Below, one piece after another: positions 43,425-52,033 of a stretch of DNA of 64,000 bases (its first letter is position 1; every line of letters begins with the position of its first letter). The stretch is from Zunongwangia pacifica. GTDB taxonomy: Bacteria; Bacteroidota; Bacteroidia; Flavobacteriales; Flavobacteriaceae. The notes beneath the pieces are model-generated. The model saw only the letters and a list, made by a program, of their open reading frames with translations. It was not told the DNA's origin and did no database searches. The stretch is taken from positions 86,469-150,468 of the forward strand of contig NZ_JAKHSK010000010.1 in NCBI RefSeq assembly GCF_023499215.1, written 5' to 3'. The translations under genes were made by a program, and so were the position numbers.

Positions 43425-44936
43425 TTATAATCCAAAACTTAGCGAAAACACTAAGCTTGAAAATTCCCTGTCGATTGAAGCGGTATTGGTTAAGCCAACC
43501 TGATAAAGCGCTCTTCTTTCAGAAAATTGAGTGTTCGTATACGCGGCGTCGATTTTAAATGCACCAAAAGTATAACCAATCCCTGCAGAATATCCATCTA
43601 AATCACTCATGGTAAAACCGTCTTTATAAGGGCTTTCTTCATAACGATATCCACCTCTTAAACTCCAGTTGTCAATTCTATATTCGCCTCCGATCTTAAT
43701 GCTGGATGCTCCTTTTAGATTTTCAGAAATTATATCGTTTTGGATCATAAAATTATCATCATCAGTGGGTCTAAATTCAGTATTTCCATAATCTTTATAA
43801 CTATAATCTACGCTAATCAATCCTTGCCCTCCAAGTACCACAGCAGCGCTTCCGGTAATTTTTCCAGGAGTCCTTAATTTATATTCAGGGTAAACATTAA
43901 TAACATCGGGATTTATAATTACGCTTTCATCATATAGATCGCTATAAGTTCTTAGTGATTGAGAAGCTTCTTCTCTAATATTGTACCAGGTGGGAGTGTC
44001 GTAAGTAACCCCGATTCTAAGCTTATCGGTCATCTTGTAGATACCACCGACCTGTGCAGAGAATCCATCTCCGTCAGTGCTTAAGGCATTAACAAAAGAA
44101 ACTTCATTTGTTTCGCTACCTGTATTTGTATTTTTTTCAAAATATCTGGTGGTACGATCGTAATTAATAAAATGACTGTTTAGATTAATTCCCAAGTATA
44201 ATTTCTTCTGAAATTCTGCCGCAAAATTAAAAGAGATTTTTCCGTTAAGCCCTGTAGAAACGTAATTATAATCGTTTTGAAATTGCCCCGGAGAGAGCAG
44301 TGAATTGTATTTAGTATTTTCTATGTCTTCGCTTTCCGGGTTAATGATATATCCCTGATATCCTAAGAACGCTTGCTGTGCTCCATAACCTTCATTCTCT
44401 CCAAGATAAGCGTAAAGGTCGTCAATGGTTTCGTTGTCATAAGGCATCAAAAGATCTAATGGTACTCCCTGAGCATAACTTAGGAAATATTGATCGATAG
44501 AATTATTACTTATCCCGGCAGCTCTAAATGCATCATCAAAATTATTTTCTTCAGCATAGTTCACGGCAAAACTGAATTTAGTAAACTCACTATCACCGTT
44601 AGAATTAAATATTAACGCAATACCGGCCTGATTTAAATTGAAATCGTCTTCTTCTGAATCATTAATGCCAGAGAAATAAGTCGTGGTATTTTTCTTAGAG
44701 ACATCACCAAAGCTTACTGTTGCAGCACTATTTAAAAATACAGCTGAACTGGCGGGGTTAATGCCTATGGCCGAAATATCACCACCAAGAGCACCAAAAG
44801 CGCCACTCATAGCCTGGAATCTGGCTGTACCCTTTAGGTTGGTATGGGAATATCTAAAGGCATCGGTTATATCCTGTGCTTTCAAATCGCTGAAGGCAAT
44901 GAAGGCCAGGAAAGTGAACGTTAAAATTTTTTTCAT
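43425..44936 (-). CDS. OmpP1/FadL-family outer membrane transporter
   Basis: A 503-residue predicted beta-barrel with a signal peptide (cleavage after LKAQ, residue 20). The mature N-terminus DITDAFRYSHTNLKGTARFQ and the block GGDISAIGINPASSAVF are characteristic of flavobacterial FadL-like proteins, often annotated hemin receptor. FadL proteins pass long-chain fatty acids or other hydrophobic compounds. The actual substrate here is unknown. The C-terminus ends in aromatic/leucine beta-signal FSLSFGL. Confidence 0.82.
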   Translation of the reverse strand: MKKILTFTFLAFIAFSDLKAQDITDAFRYSHTNLKGTARFQAMSGAFGALGGDISAIGINPASSAVFLNSAATVSFGDVSKKNTTTYFSGINDSEEDDFNLNQAGIALIFNSNGDSEFTKFSFAVNYAEENNFDDAFRAAGISNNSIDQYFLSYAQGVPLDLLMPYDNETIDDLYAYLGENEGYGAQQAFLGYQGYIINPESEDIENTKYNSLLSPGQFQNDYNYVSTGLNGKISFNFAAEFQKKLYLGINLNSHFINYDRTTRYFEKNTNTGSETNEVSFVNALSTDGDGFSAQVGGIYKMTDKLRIGVTYDTPTWYNIREEASQSLRTYSDLYDESVIINPDVINVYPEYKLRTPGKITGSAAVVLGGQGLISVDYSYKDYGNTEFRPTDDDNFMIQNDIISENLKGASSIKIGGEYRIDNWSLRGGYRYEESPYKDGFTMSDLDGYSAGIGYTFGAFKIDAAYTNTQFSERRALYQVGLTNTASIDREFSSLVFSLSFGL

Positions 44937-44968
44937 AATCTAGGTGTTATATTCAAATTTTAGGCAAT

Positions 44969-45003
44969 AAAATACCCTACAGTGGTTCACTGTAAGGTAT
45001 TTT
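44969..45003 (-). terminator. Terminator of the low-complexity lipoprotein gene
   Basis: AAAATACCCTACAGTG (44969-44984) pairs, with one mismatch, with CACTGTAAGGTATTTT (44988-45003) around a 3-base loop. It lies 18 bases past the stop of the minus-strand gene. Confidence 0.75.
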
Positions 45004-45020
45004 ATAGGTATAAGTTTATT

Positions 45021-46211
45021 TTAGCCTCTTCCTCCTCGACCACCGCGAGAACTTCCTCCTCTGGATGTACCTCCAGATGATCTGCTACTTCCAGACGAAC
45101 TTCTTCCTACAGAGCCCGAACTTCTTGATGGTGAAGATGTTCTTACAGAAGATCTTGTTGGCATTGTAGATCTGGATCTACTAGACTGATAAGTAGAGTT
45201 ACTTGAAGATCTACCTACAGAGGATCTTGAGCTAGAGCTGTTACTTCTACTATAAAAGGGAGTTGAGCTTCTTCTATTTGACCTTGTATAAACATTACTG
45301 TTATCTCTGTCAGTAACTCGACTTCTCACATTGGAAGATCTGTTACTTCTACTAATTCTGGAATTACTATCATCGGTATTTCTTATATCTCTAATTCTTC
45401 TGTAATAAGAGGAGTTGCTTCTTGTTGTTCTTGCAGTGACATTATTTCTACGGCTAGTACTTGTTGAATAGGAACTTCTAGAGTTACGGCGAGAGTTGCT
45501 ATAAGCATATCGGGGTTGGTAGTAGTTATGATAATGATTAGCATAATATCCACCATAGTAGTAAGGTCGGTTCCATCCGCCATAATACCAAGGTTGGTAA
45601 TATCCGCCCCATCCATAAGCCCATCCAGAGCCATAATAAGGAGCCCCCCAACCTATACTCCAGTAAGGGCCACCAAAGTAGGGATCGTAATATCCGTTCC
45701 ATCCAAAGCCGCCCCATCCGTAACCATAGCCATATCCATAATAATAAGGATTGTAAAATCCTCTACCCCAAGCACCTCCATAATTATAGATGTTTATGGT
45801 AGTATCGTCTGGATCACCCTGTCCCCATGGGGCGTAAGAGCCATTATATGCCATTGTTCCTTCTTCGTTATACATTTCTTCATCTTCAGGATATCCCGAA
45901 TTAGAAGAATAGGAATCAATATCGGTAAATACAACATCTTGCTGCATAGCATTTTCTAACATAGCAGACTGCTGTGCAAACATGTTTCTGTAATAAGAGT
46001 TAGCTTCTTTAAGTTTTTCCTCTCGTTGCTCATTAGCATTTTGAGGTCTTTCGTAACCAGTGCGAGGACGATCTACAGTTCTAGAAGACTCTCCATAAAT
46101 ACCATCGCTGTAACCTGAATATTGGTAAGAACCACATGATGCTAATAATAGCAATAACACAGGTGTTAAGAAAAATGAAGATCTGTGAAGTAAATTATGA
46201 TTGCGTATCAT
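45021..46211 (-). CDS. Lipoprotein with FUS-like low-complexity body (YGW-rich, SR-rich, RGG end)
   Basis: A 396-residue protein I cannot assign to a function. It has a lipoprotein signal (lipobox LASC, Cys26), a charged segment (40-90), an acidic spacer (95-137), a Tyr/Gly/Trp-rich block (about 142-233, repeated YGYGYGWGG and PYYYGG units), a Ser/Arg-rich block (about 234-375) and a terminal RGG-type tail (SRGGSSRGGRGGRG). The composition is sharply unlike its neighbours. It is divergent from proS. Similar proteins beside proS in flavobacteria are, as I recall, left as hypothetical or mislabelled vitellogenin. Confidence 0.75.
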   Translation of the reverse strand: MIRNHNLLHRSSFFLTPVLLLLLASCGSYQYSGYSDGIYGESSRTVDRPRTGYERPQNANEQREEKLKEANSYYRNMFAQQSAMLENAMQQDVVFTDIDSYSSNSGYPEDEEMYNEEGTMAYNGSYAPWGQGDPDDTTINIYNYGGAWGRGFYNPYYYGYGYGYGWGGFGWNGYYDPYFGGPYWSIGWGAPYYGSGWAYGWGGYYQPWYYGGWNRPYYYGGYYANHYHNYYQPRYAYSNSRRNSRSSYSTSTSRRNNVTARTTRSNSSYYRRIRDIRNTDDSNSRISRSNRSSNVRSRVTDRDNSNVYTRSNRRSSTPFYSRSNSSSSRSSVGRSSSNSTYQSSRSRSTMPTRSSVRTSSPSRSSGSVGRSSSGSSRSSGGTSRGGSSRGGRGGRG

Positions 46212-46226
46212 TAGCTAGTTTTTTAA

Positions 46227-46257
46227 TTGTTGAACATTACAAATTTAGTTAGTTTTG
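46227..46257 (+). promoter_or_regulatory. proS promoter
   Basis: TTG (46227-46229) and TAGTTTTG (46250-46257) at 20-nt spacing. The start site would be near 46262, so the hairpin at 46276-46302 would lie in the 5' leader. Confidence 0.6.
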
Positions 46258-46275
46258 CGCTAACAAAATAAGTCT

Positions 46276-46302
46276 ATATTGTGTTTGTTTAAAACACAAT
46301 AT
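46276..46302. repeat. 11-bp perfect inverted repeat in the proS leader
   Basis: ATATTGTGTTT (46276-46286) and AAACACAATAT (46292-46302) are exact complements around a 5-base loop, ending 18 bases before the proS ATG. No T-run follows, so it is not a terminator. It could be an operator or an RNA hairpin near the ribosome site. Confidence 0.65.
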
Positions 46303-46320
46303 TTATGCCAAAAAACAATA

Positions 46321-47799
46321 ATGGGTAAGAATTTAACTAGCAGAGAACAAGACTATTCTAAATGGTATAACGAGCTTGTCGTAAAAGCAGATCTTGCTGA
46401 GAATTCAGCAGTTAGAGGGTGTATGGTTATCAAACCTTATGGTTATGCTATATGGGAAAAAATGCAGGCCGAATTAGATAGAATGTTTAAAGAAACCGGG
46501 CATCAAAATGCCTATTTTCCGCTGTTTGTCCCTAAAAGCCTTTTTGAAGCTGAAGAGAAAAATGCAGAAGGTTTTGCAAAAGAATGTGCGGTAGTAACCC
46601 ATTACCGATTAAAAACCGATGAGGAAAATAAAGGGAAACTTATTGTAGATCCTGCAGCTAAGTTAGAAGAGGAGCTTGTGGTAAGACCTACTTCTGAAGC
46701 GGTGATATGGAATACCTATAAAAACTGGATACAGTCATATAGGGACCTTCCTATTCTTATAAATCAATGGGCAAACGTTGTGCGTTGGGAGATGAGGACA
46801 AGATTGTTTCTTAGAACATCTGAATTTTTATGGCAAGAAGGCCATACCGCCCATGCAACAAGACAGGAGGCGTTGGCTGAAACCAAGCAAATGAATGATA
46901 TTTATGCCGAGTTTGTAGAAAATTTTATGGCTACACCCGTTATAAAAGGAGCTAAAACTGAAAATGAGCGTTTCGCGGGAGCAGAAGAAACCTATTGTAT
47001 TGAGGCTTTAATGCAAGACGGTAAAGCTTTACAGGCGGGAACTTCGCATTTTCTAGGTCAGAATTTTGCAAAAGCCTTTGATGTTAAGTTTGCGACCAAA
47101 GAAGGTGGTTTAGAACATGTTTGGGCAACATCCTGGGGTGTTTCTACACGTTTAATGGGAGCACTTGTAATGACGCATAGCGATGATAAAGGTTTGGTGT
47201 TACCTCCAAAACTAGCACCAATTCAGGTGGTAATCGTTCCTATATATAAGAGTGAGGAACAATTAGATCAAATTTCTGAAGTCGCTAACGGCTTGGTAAA
47301 AGATTTAAGGGCTAAAGGGCTTTCAGTAAAATTTGATAATAGGGATACTCAAAAACCCGGATGGAAGTTTGCTCAATATGAGTTACAGGGAGTACCGGTT
47401 CGCCTGGCTATAGGGCCAAAGGATATCGAAAAGGGGACTGTAGAACTTGCTCGCAGGGACACACTTACCAAGGAGTTTGTTGCTATGGATGCGGTGGTAG
47501 AAAAAGTCGCTGCGTTAATGGAAGAAATTCAGGACGCTTTATATGATAAAGCAAAGAATTACCGTGACGAACATATTACAAAGGTGGAGAGCTTTGATGA
47601 GTTTAAAGAGGTTTTAAAGAAAAAGGGAGGTTTTATATCGGCTCACTGGGACGGTACTCCAGAAACTGAAAATAAAATTAAAGAATTAACTAAAGCTACC
47701 ATTAGGTGTGTCCCTTTTGATCGTAAAGAAGAGGGAGGAGCCTGCGTTTTAACTGGTAAACCGTCTATGGGTAGAGTGTTGTTTGCGAAGGCATATTAA
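46321..47799 (+). CDS. proS: Prolyl-tRNA synthetase, archaeal/eukaryal-like form
   Basis: A 492-residue class II synthetase from the ATG at 46321. It lacks the editing insertion of the E. coli type and ends in a C-terminal zinc-domain-like extension finishing VLFAKAY, both marks of the archaeal/eukaryal-type ProRS found in Bacteroidota. Class II motifs include [11 protein letters not shown] and [12 protein letters not shown]. The frame opens further upstream at 46279, but that codon lies within the leader hairpin and the extra 14 residues are not family-like. Confidence 0.95.
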   Translation: MGKNLTSREQDYSKWYNELVVKADLAENSAVRGCMVIKPYGYAIWEKMQAELDRMFKETGHQNAYFPLFVPKSLFEAEEKNAEGFAKECAVVTHYRLKTDEENKGKLIVDPAAKLEEELVVRPTSEAVIWNTYKNWIQSYRDLPILINQWANVVRWEMRTRLFLRTSEFLWQEGHTAHATRQEALAETKQMNDIYAEFVENFMATPVIKGAKTENERFAGAEETYCIEALMQDGKALQAGTSHFLGQNFAKAFDVKFATKEGGLEHVWATSWGVSTRLMGALVMTHSDDKGLVLPPKLAPIQVVIVPIYKSEEQLDQISEVANGLVKDLRAKGLSVKFDNRDTQKPGWKFAQYELQGVPVRLAIGPKDIEKGTVELARRDTLTKEFVAMDAVVEKVAALMEEIQDALYDKAKNYRDEHITKVESFDEFKEVLKKKGGFISAHWDGTPETENKIKELTKATIRCVPFDRKEEGGACVLTGKPSMGRVLFAKAY

Positions 47800-47826
47800 T
47801 TTTTTTCAATTTTTTTTCGCGAACTC

Positions 47827-47856
47827 TTGCGGCATTCAAAAATAGTTGTATTTTTG
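47827..47856 (+). promoter_or_regulatory. Promoter of the tRNA-Glu pair
   Basis: TTG (47827-47829) and TATTTTTG (47849-47856) at 19-nt spacing, the best promoter match in the window. The first tRNA begins 28 bases after the -7. Confidence 0.75.
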
Positions 47857-47883
47857 CATCCGCAATTGAAACAAAAAATTATT

Positions 47884-47955
47884 GGTCCGTTCGTCTAGGG
47901 GTTAGGACGCCAGGTTTTCATCCTGGTAACAGGGGTTCGATTCCCCTACGGACTA
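47884..47955 (+). tRNA. tRNA-Glu (UUC), copy 1
   Basis: A complete cloverleaf of 72 bases. The acceptor stem GGTCCGT/ACGGACT closes with a G-U pair, the anticodon arm is CCAGG-TTTTCAT-CCTGG with anticodon TTC, and the T arm is AGGGGTTCGATTCCCCT. The 3' CCA is not encoded. Confidence 0.97.
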
Positions 47956-48019
47956 CTAAAAACACAAGTAATTTGTGTTGTCGTGAAGCCTTAAGTGGCA
48001 TGAAATGTTAATAATATTT

Positions 48020-48091
48020 GGTCCGTTCGTCTAGGGGTTAGGACGCCAGGTTTTCATCCTGGTAACAGGGGTTCGATTCCCCTACGGACTA
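48020..48091 (+). tRNA. tRNA-Glu (UUC), copy 2
   Basis: Identical over 72 bases to the copy at 47884, 136 bases downstream. The 64-base spacer is unlike the DNA flanking copy 1 and has no strong promoter, so both are probably processed from one transcript. Confidence 0.97.
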
Positions 48092-48120
48092 CTTTTAAAG
48101 AATTAATTAAATTATCTGTA

Positions 48121-48372
48121 ATGGCAAATCATAAGTCAGCGTTAAAGAGAATCCGTAGCAACGAGGCTAAAAGGCTTAGAAATCGCTATCAACATAAAAC
48201 AACAAGAAACGCGATTAAAAAATTGCGTGACACTGAAGACAAAAAAGAGGCTGAAACTCTTTATCCTTCTGTAGTTTCTATGATTGATAAGTTGGCTAAA
48301 AAGAACATTATACACACAAACAAGGCTTCTAACTTAAAGTCTAAGCTGGCTAAGCACGTAGCTGCACTTTAA
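48121..48372 (+). CDS. rpsT: 30S ribosomal protein S20
   Basis: An 83-residue very basic protein. The N-terminus [20 protein letters not shown] and the late [13 protein letters not shown] segment are diagnostic of S20, which binds 16S rRNA. It lies 29 bases after the second tRNA-Glu and may be read from the tRNA promoter. A terminator follows at 48407. Confidence 0.96.
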   Translation: MANHKSALKRIRSNEAKRLRNRYQHKTTRNAIKKLRDTEDKKEAETLYPSVVSMIDKLAKKNIIHTNKASNLKSKLAKHVAAL

Positions 48373-48406
48373 TTTAGAGTTTTTATAAGTGTTCAATTTA
48401 TAGAGG

Positions 48407-48436
48407 AATGCTCTCTACATTAGGGAGCATTTTTTT
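48407..48436 (+). terminator. rpsT terminator
   Basis: AATGCTCTC (48407-48415) pairs with GGGAGCATT (48423-48431), with one G-U pair, followed by Ts to 48436. Confidence 0.85.
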
Positions 48437-48462
48437 ATTGTTCGGCTTTTAGTAAAAAATAG

Positions 48463-48488
48463 AGCTCCTTCAAAAAAATGAAGGAGCT
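48463..48488 (-). terminator. glsA terminator
   Basis: AGCTCCTTCA (48463-48472) pairs with TGAAGGAGCT (48479-48488). On the minus strand the stem is followed by CTATTTTTTAC. It lies 34 bases past the glsA stop. Confidence 0.85.
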
Positions 48489-48522
48489 TTTCTTATTTTT
48501 CAGAATTACAGCTTGAGCTTGT

Positions 48523-49440
48523 TTAAAATACGGATAGACCGGTTAAGGTAGTAAGTCGCTCTAAGGCTTTCATACCTAATTCAGAGTTTCCTTTTTTATT
48601 CAAAACGGGACTCCATACAGCAACTGAATATTGCTGAGGGTGAATCGCAGCAATGCCACCACCAACACCACTTTTTCCCGGTAAGCCAACTTCAAAACTA
48701 AATTCACCTGATTCATCATAAAATCCACAGGTCTGCATTAAAGCGTTTAGCCGTTTTACCGTACTGGGATTCAAAATCTGTTCGCCAGTATGTAAAATTT
48801 CACCTTTATTGGCATAAAGCATAAATGCTTTTGCTAAAGACTTACAGGACATGGCTATGGAACAGGAATAGAAATAAAAATCAATAATTTCTTCTACGTC
48901 ACATTTAATATTGCCTAATGCCTTCATATAATTTACTAAGGCAATATTACGATAACCTGATGAAAGTTCAGATTGGGCTACACTTTCGTCATAATCAATA
49001 TCTTCTTCTCCGGTGATTTTTCTAACAAATTCTAATAATTCTTTTTTAGGATTTTCTAGAATATCAACAAGAATATCTGAAATAACCAAAGCGCCAGAAT
49101 TTATAAATGGATTTCTGGGGATGCCGCGGTCTTGCTCTAACTGCATTAAAGAATTAAAAGGATTGCCAGAAGGTTCTACATGAACACGCTCCCAAACTTT
49201 AGTTCCTAAATTTTTAATGGCCAGGGAAAGGGTAAACACCTTACTGATAGATTGTATCGAAAATTTCTCTTCATGATCGCCAAATCCATAAGATTCTTCT
49301 TCATTTCGATATAAATGCATTCCGAATTTTTTCGGATCCACTTTAGCCAGTTCAGGAATATAGGCGGCAACTTTGCCTTTTACATCACGATAACTCATTT
49401 CTTCCTGAATGGTGTTTAATATGTCTTGATAATCTATCAT
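48523..49440 (-). CDS. glsA: Glutaminase A
   Basis: A 305-residue serine-dependent beta-lactamase-like glutaminase that hydrolyses glutamine to glutamate and ammonia. The catalytic SxxK is S64-I-S-K67 (SIQSISKVFTL). Other family blocks are NPFNSLMQLEQDRGIPRNPF, NSGALVISD and LPGKSGVGGGI near the C-terminus. The length is normal. Its ATG overlaps the pepE stop by one base (translational coupling). Confidence 0.95.
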   Translation of the reverse strand: MIDYQDILNTIQEEMSYRDVKGKVAAYIPELAKVDPKKFGMHLYRNEEESYGFGDHEEKFSIQSISKVFTLSLAIKNLGTKVWERVHVEPSGNPFNSLMQLEQDRGIPRNPFINSGALVISDILVDILENPKKELLEFVRKITGEEDIDYDESVAQSELSSGYRNIALVNYMKALGNIKCDVEEIIDFYFYSCSIAMSCKSLAKAFMLYANKGEILHTGEQILNPSTVKRLNALMQTCGFYDESGEFSFEVGLPGKSGVGGGIAAIHPQQYSVAVWSPVLNKKGNSELGMKALERLTTLTGLSVF

Positions 49441-50156
49441 TAATTAAGATTAGTTAATTTTGTACCCGTTTCTACTTCGTAAGGATCTTCACTACATTTA
49501 AATATTCTGGCAGAAAGTTTTCCTCTTAAAAAAACTTCGTTTTTATCTAATTCTAACCAACTTCCTTCTCTTAAACCTACCACCGGCTGGCTGTTAAAAT
49601 GATGGAATTCTTTAATACGTGTTTCTCTTGTTTCTCCTTTATGAGTGGAGTTTACATCGGGATCTAAGTAGTGCGGATTAATATTAAATGGAACCAAACC
49701 TAATGTTTTGAACGATTTAGGAAGAACAATGGGCATATCGTTAGTAGTGCCCATGGTAAGTCCGCCAATGTTTGTGCCAGCACTGGTTCCCATATAAGGA
49801 GTGCCATTTTTTATAGCCTGCTTAAGGAGGTCTATTATTCCATTTCTATATAGTTCGCTTACCAGTAAGAAAGTGTTTCCACCACCGGTAAAAATCCCTT
49901 CGGCTTTTTCTATGGCTTCAGCAGCATTTTTAAATTCATGGATGCCTCTTACACTAAGATTGGTCTTTTTGAAAGCTTCTTTTGCGTTTTGCGTGTATTC
50001 ATCATGGGAAATACCGCCCGGCCTTGCATAGGGTATAAATAAAATTTCCTTATCATTCCCGTAGAGCTCATTAAGATGCGGAATTAAATATTCTAAATAT
50101 CCCTGGCCATGCAGGGTAGACGTGCTTGCTAATATCGCTTTCATCATTTTCATCAT
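49440..50156 (-). CDS. pepE: Peptidase E (S51, alpha-aspartyl dipeptidase)
   Basis: A 238-residue cytoplasmic S51 peptidase that cuts N-terminal Asp-Xaa dipeptides. Nucleophile motif GTSAGTN (Ser125 from the first ATG), plus IFTGGGNTFLL and FNINPHYLDP. Four Met codons occur within the first five codons (MMKMM), so the start may be 50156, 50153, 50147 or 50144. It is coupled to glsA, a pairing consistent with amino-acid salvage. Confidence 0.92.
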   Translation of the reverse strand: MMKMMKAILASTSTLHGQGYLEYLIPHLNELYGNDKEILFIPYARPGGISHDEYTQNAKEAFKKTNLSVRGIHEFKNAAEAIEKAEGIFTGGGNTFLLVSELYRNGIIDLLKQAIKNGTPYMGTSAGTNIGGLTMGTTNDMPIVLPKSFKTLGLVPFNINPHYLDPDVNSTHKGETRETRIKEFHHFNSQPVVGLREGSWLELDKNEVFLRGKLSARIFKCSEDPYEVETGTKLTNLN

Positions 50157-50261
50157 TTTGGGTAAAAGTAGCTAGAAAACTGACTTTTAACAAAAGTTTA
50201 CGTTAGGTATAGGTCTAATTTTAAGTTAAGAATCGTTACTTTAAATATATAATATCTGGTT

Positions 50262-51071
50262 ATGCGTTATAAGTTATTTTTTCTGTTTTTATGTATTTCA
50301 GCAATTAGTTTTGCTCAAAATAAACCTATAGAATTACAAGGAGAGATTACTGTTCCCGAGGGTGATGACCCCGATGGTATTACTATTTTTAATGAAGCTT
50401 CCAGTAAAGGCACAATTTCTAATGAAAATGGGGAATTTAAGATCAGAGCGCGTTTAAATGATCAGATAGTATTTTCTTCCCTTCAGTTCGAACAGTTTAC
50501 CATACGAATTACTGAGGATATTTTAGCTTCTAAAATACTTAATGTATCCATTAACATTGCGCTAAACGAGCTTCCTGAAGTTATGGTTTCTGCAGGGACT
50601 TTATCGGGTTCTATACGGGTAGATGTGAATAGAATAAAAGTTACTCCGGCCCAAATCCCAAATACAAATATTTCAATGCTGGAAACACCAAAAATTAATA
50701 CGCCAGAGTCTCATCCTGTTCGTAATCAGGCACAGCTTTCAAGTCAAACCTATATGGTAAATGGCCTAAACCTAATCAATGTTTTTAAACTGGTAACCGG
50801 TAAATTCGGAAAAGAAAAAAAGGATTATAGAGCCATTCCGTTTGCACAGTTGGACGACGAAATTAAGGAAATGTATAGTAACGATTTCTTTAAGGAAACA
50901 TTGGATCTTGAAGCAAATCAGGTAAATGACTTTATATTTTTTGCTGCCGATAATGGATTAAACGGGCGTATGCTTTCTGAAGAAAATGAGCTTGACATTA
51001 TCCAGTTTTTGGTAGAGCAGCGTAAAGCCTATCAAAAGCATTTGGATGCTCAGGTAGAAACGCTAGATTAG
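50262..51071 (+). CDS. Secreted carboxypeptidase-regulatory-like protein, paralog 1 of 4
   Basis: A 269-residue exported protein: signal peptide (MRYKLFFLFLCISAISFAQ), a CarboxypepD_reg-like beta domain (about 20-110: IELQGEITVPEGDDPDGITIF, then GTISNENGEFKIRARLNDQIVFSSLQF), a linker, and an alpha-helical C-terminal part (about 205-265). It shares domain order with the three genes that follow, but is the most divergent, with a longer linker. No catalytic or transporter domain is attached. Function unknown. Confidence 0.78.
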   Translation: MRYKLFFLFLCISAISFAQNKPIELQGEITVPEGDDPDGITIFNEASSKGTISNENGEFKIRARLNDQIVFSSLQFEQFTIRITEDILASKILNVSINIALNELPEVMVSAGTLSGSIRVDVNRIKVTPAQIPNTNISMLETPKINTPESHPVRNQAQLSSQTYMVNGLNLINVFKLVTGKFGKEKKDYRAIPFAQLDDEIKEMYSNDFFKETLDLEANQVNDFIFFAADNGLNGRMLSEENELDIIQFLVEQRKAYQKHLDAQVETLD

Positions 51072-51203
51072 TATTTGTTGATTTTCGGTATAATTTTTTT
51101 AGAAAATTAAAGTTATACTATTGGAAGATTTACAGGATGTTGTTTTGAGGAATACTGTGTTAGGGTAAGTTTTCTTAGTTAGTTTTCATCAATCAATTAT
51201 CAT

Positions 51204-52022
51204 TTGCGAAATCAAATCTTCTTTGCATGTATTCTAATTATTCCGGCTATCGGTTTTTCACAATCTAAAGTGATTCAGGGAAAAATTGTAGCCGATTCTT
51301 TAGATGGTAGCTTGATTAATATTGTAAATATATCTTCTGGTAGAGGTACTACCAGCGATAAATTTGGGGAGTTTACGATTGCTGCTTCAATCAATGATAC
51401 CATACTCTTTTCGTCAATTCAGTATAAAAAGAAGGAGGTCATAATAAATCCTTCAGTTTACAAGAATGCTTTTCTGGTCGTTAATCTTGAGGAAGGCATA
51501 AATGAATTAGATGAAGTGAAACTGCCCAATCTCTCAGGGAATTTAGCTGCAGATATCAAATCGATGCCTATTAACGATAAATATGCGCTAAATGCACCTA
51601 TGTCTTTAAAAATGCCGCTTCGGCAAGAAGAAAAATTATTGTATACCGCGACTACAGGCCCTGGTGGTACACGTTTAAAATGGTATAGTGCTTTATTTGG
51701 CAGTGTTCCGTTGGATCCTATTATCAATGGATTAAGTGGAAGAACAAAAATGCTTAAACACTTAAATGAGCGTGTGTTAGATCAGAATATATTGGAAACT
51801 GAGTTAGATCTGCGGAAAAGCTTTCTACTCGAAAGATGCCATTTAACCGAAGAACAATTATATCTTTTTATAAATTATTGCTTTGCTCAATCTGAATTTA
51901 AAGAATTGCGCGACGATCCCGATAAGCTTCAGCTGTTGGAGTTTTATAAGCGTGAATCGGTTAAGTTCCTAAAATTATTAGCCCAGCAACGCACAAAGAC
52001 CCAAATCGATTCTGTTCATTAA
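51204..52022 (+). CDS. Secreted carboxypeptidase-regulatory-like protein, paralog 2 of 4, TTG start
   Basis: A 272-residue protein with signal MRNQIFFACILIIPAIGFSQ and a regulatory-like beta domain: GKIVADSLDGSLINIVN, GTTSDKFGEFTIAASINDTILFSSIQY, INELDEVKLPNLSGNLAADI. A helical C-terminal region follows. No ATG lies near the signal peptide, so the TTG at 51204 is chosen. It is 132 bases after paralog 1 and 11 bases before paralog 3. Confidence 0.76.
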   Translation: MRNQIFFACILIIPAIGFSQSKVIQGKIVADSLDGSLINIVNISSGRGTTSDKFGEFTIAASINDTILFSSIQYKKKEVIINPSVYKNAFLVVNLEEGINELDEVKLPNLSGNLAADIKSMPINDKYALNAPMSLKMPLRQEEKLLYTATTGPGGTRLKWYSALFGSVPLDPIINGLSGRTKMLKHLNERVLDQNILETELDLRKSFLLERCHLTEEQLYLFINYCFAQSEFKELRDDPDKLQLLEFYKRESVKFLKLLAQQRTKTQIDSVH

Positions 52023-52033
52023 AACAAAATTTA

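Noticed and set aside
45516..45959. A 147-codon plus-strand ORF opposite the low-complexity lipoprotein
   Set aside because: Its V/I/S-rich sequence is what the complement of Tyr/Gly/Trp codons gives. It has no signal, domain or promoter, so it is a compositional shadow.
46279..46320. An upstream ATG extending ProS by 14 residues
   Set aside because: It lies within the leader hairpin, and the canonical N-terminus begins at [13 protein letters not shown] (46321).
47984..47996. A 12-base string (GTGAAGCCTTAA) shared by the tRNA spacer and the DNA upstream of gyrB
   Set aside because: Many shared 12-mers are expected by chance in 64 kb, and no flanking similarity exists.
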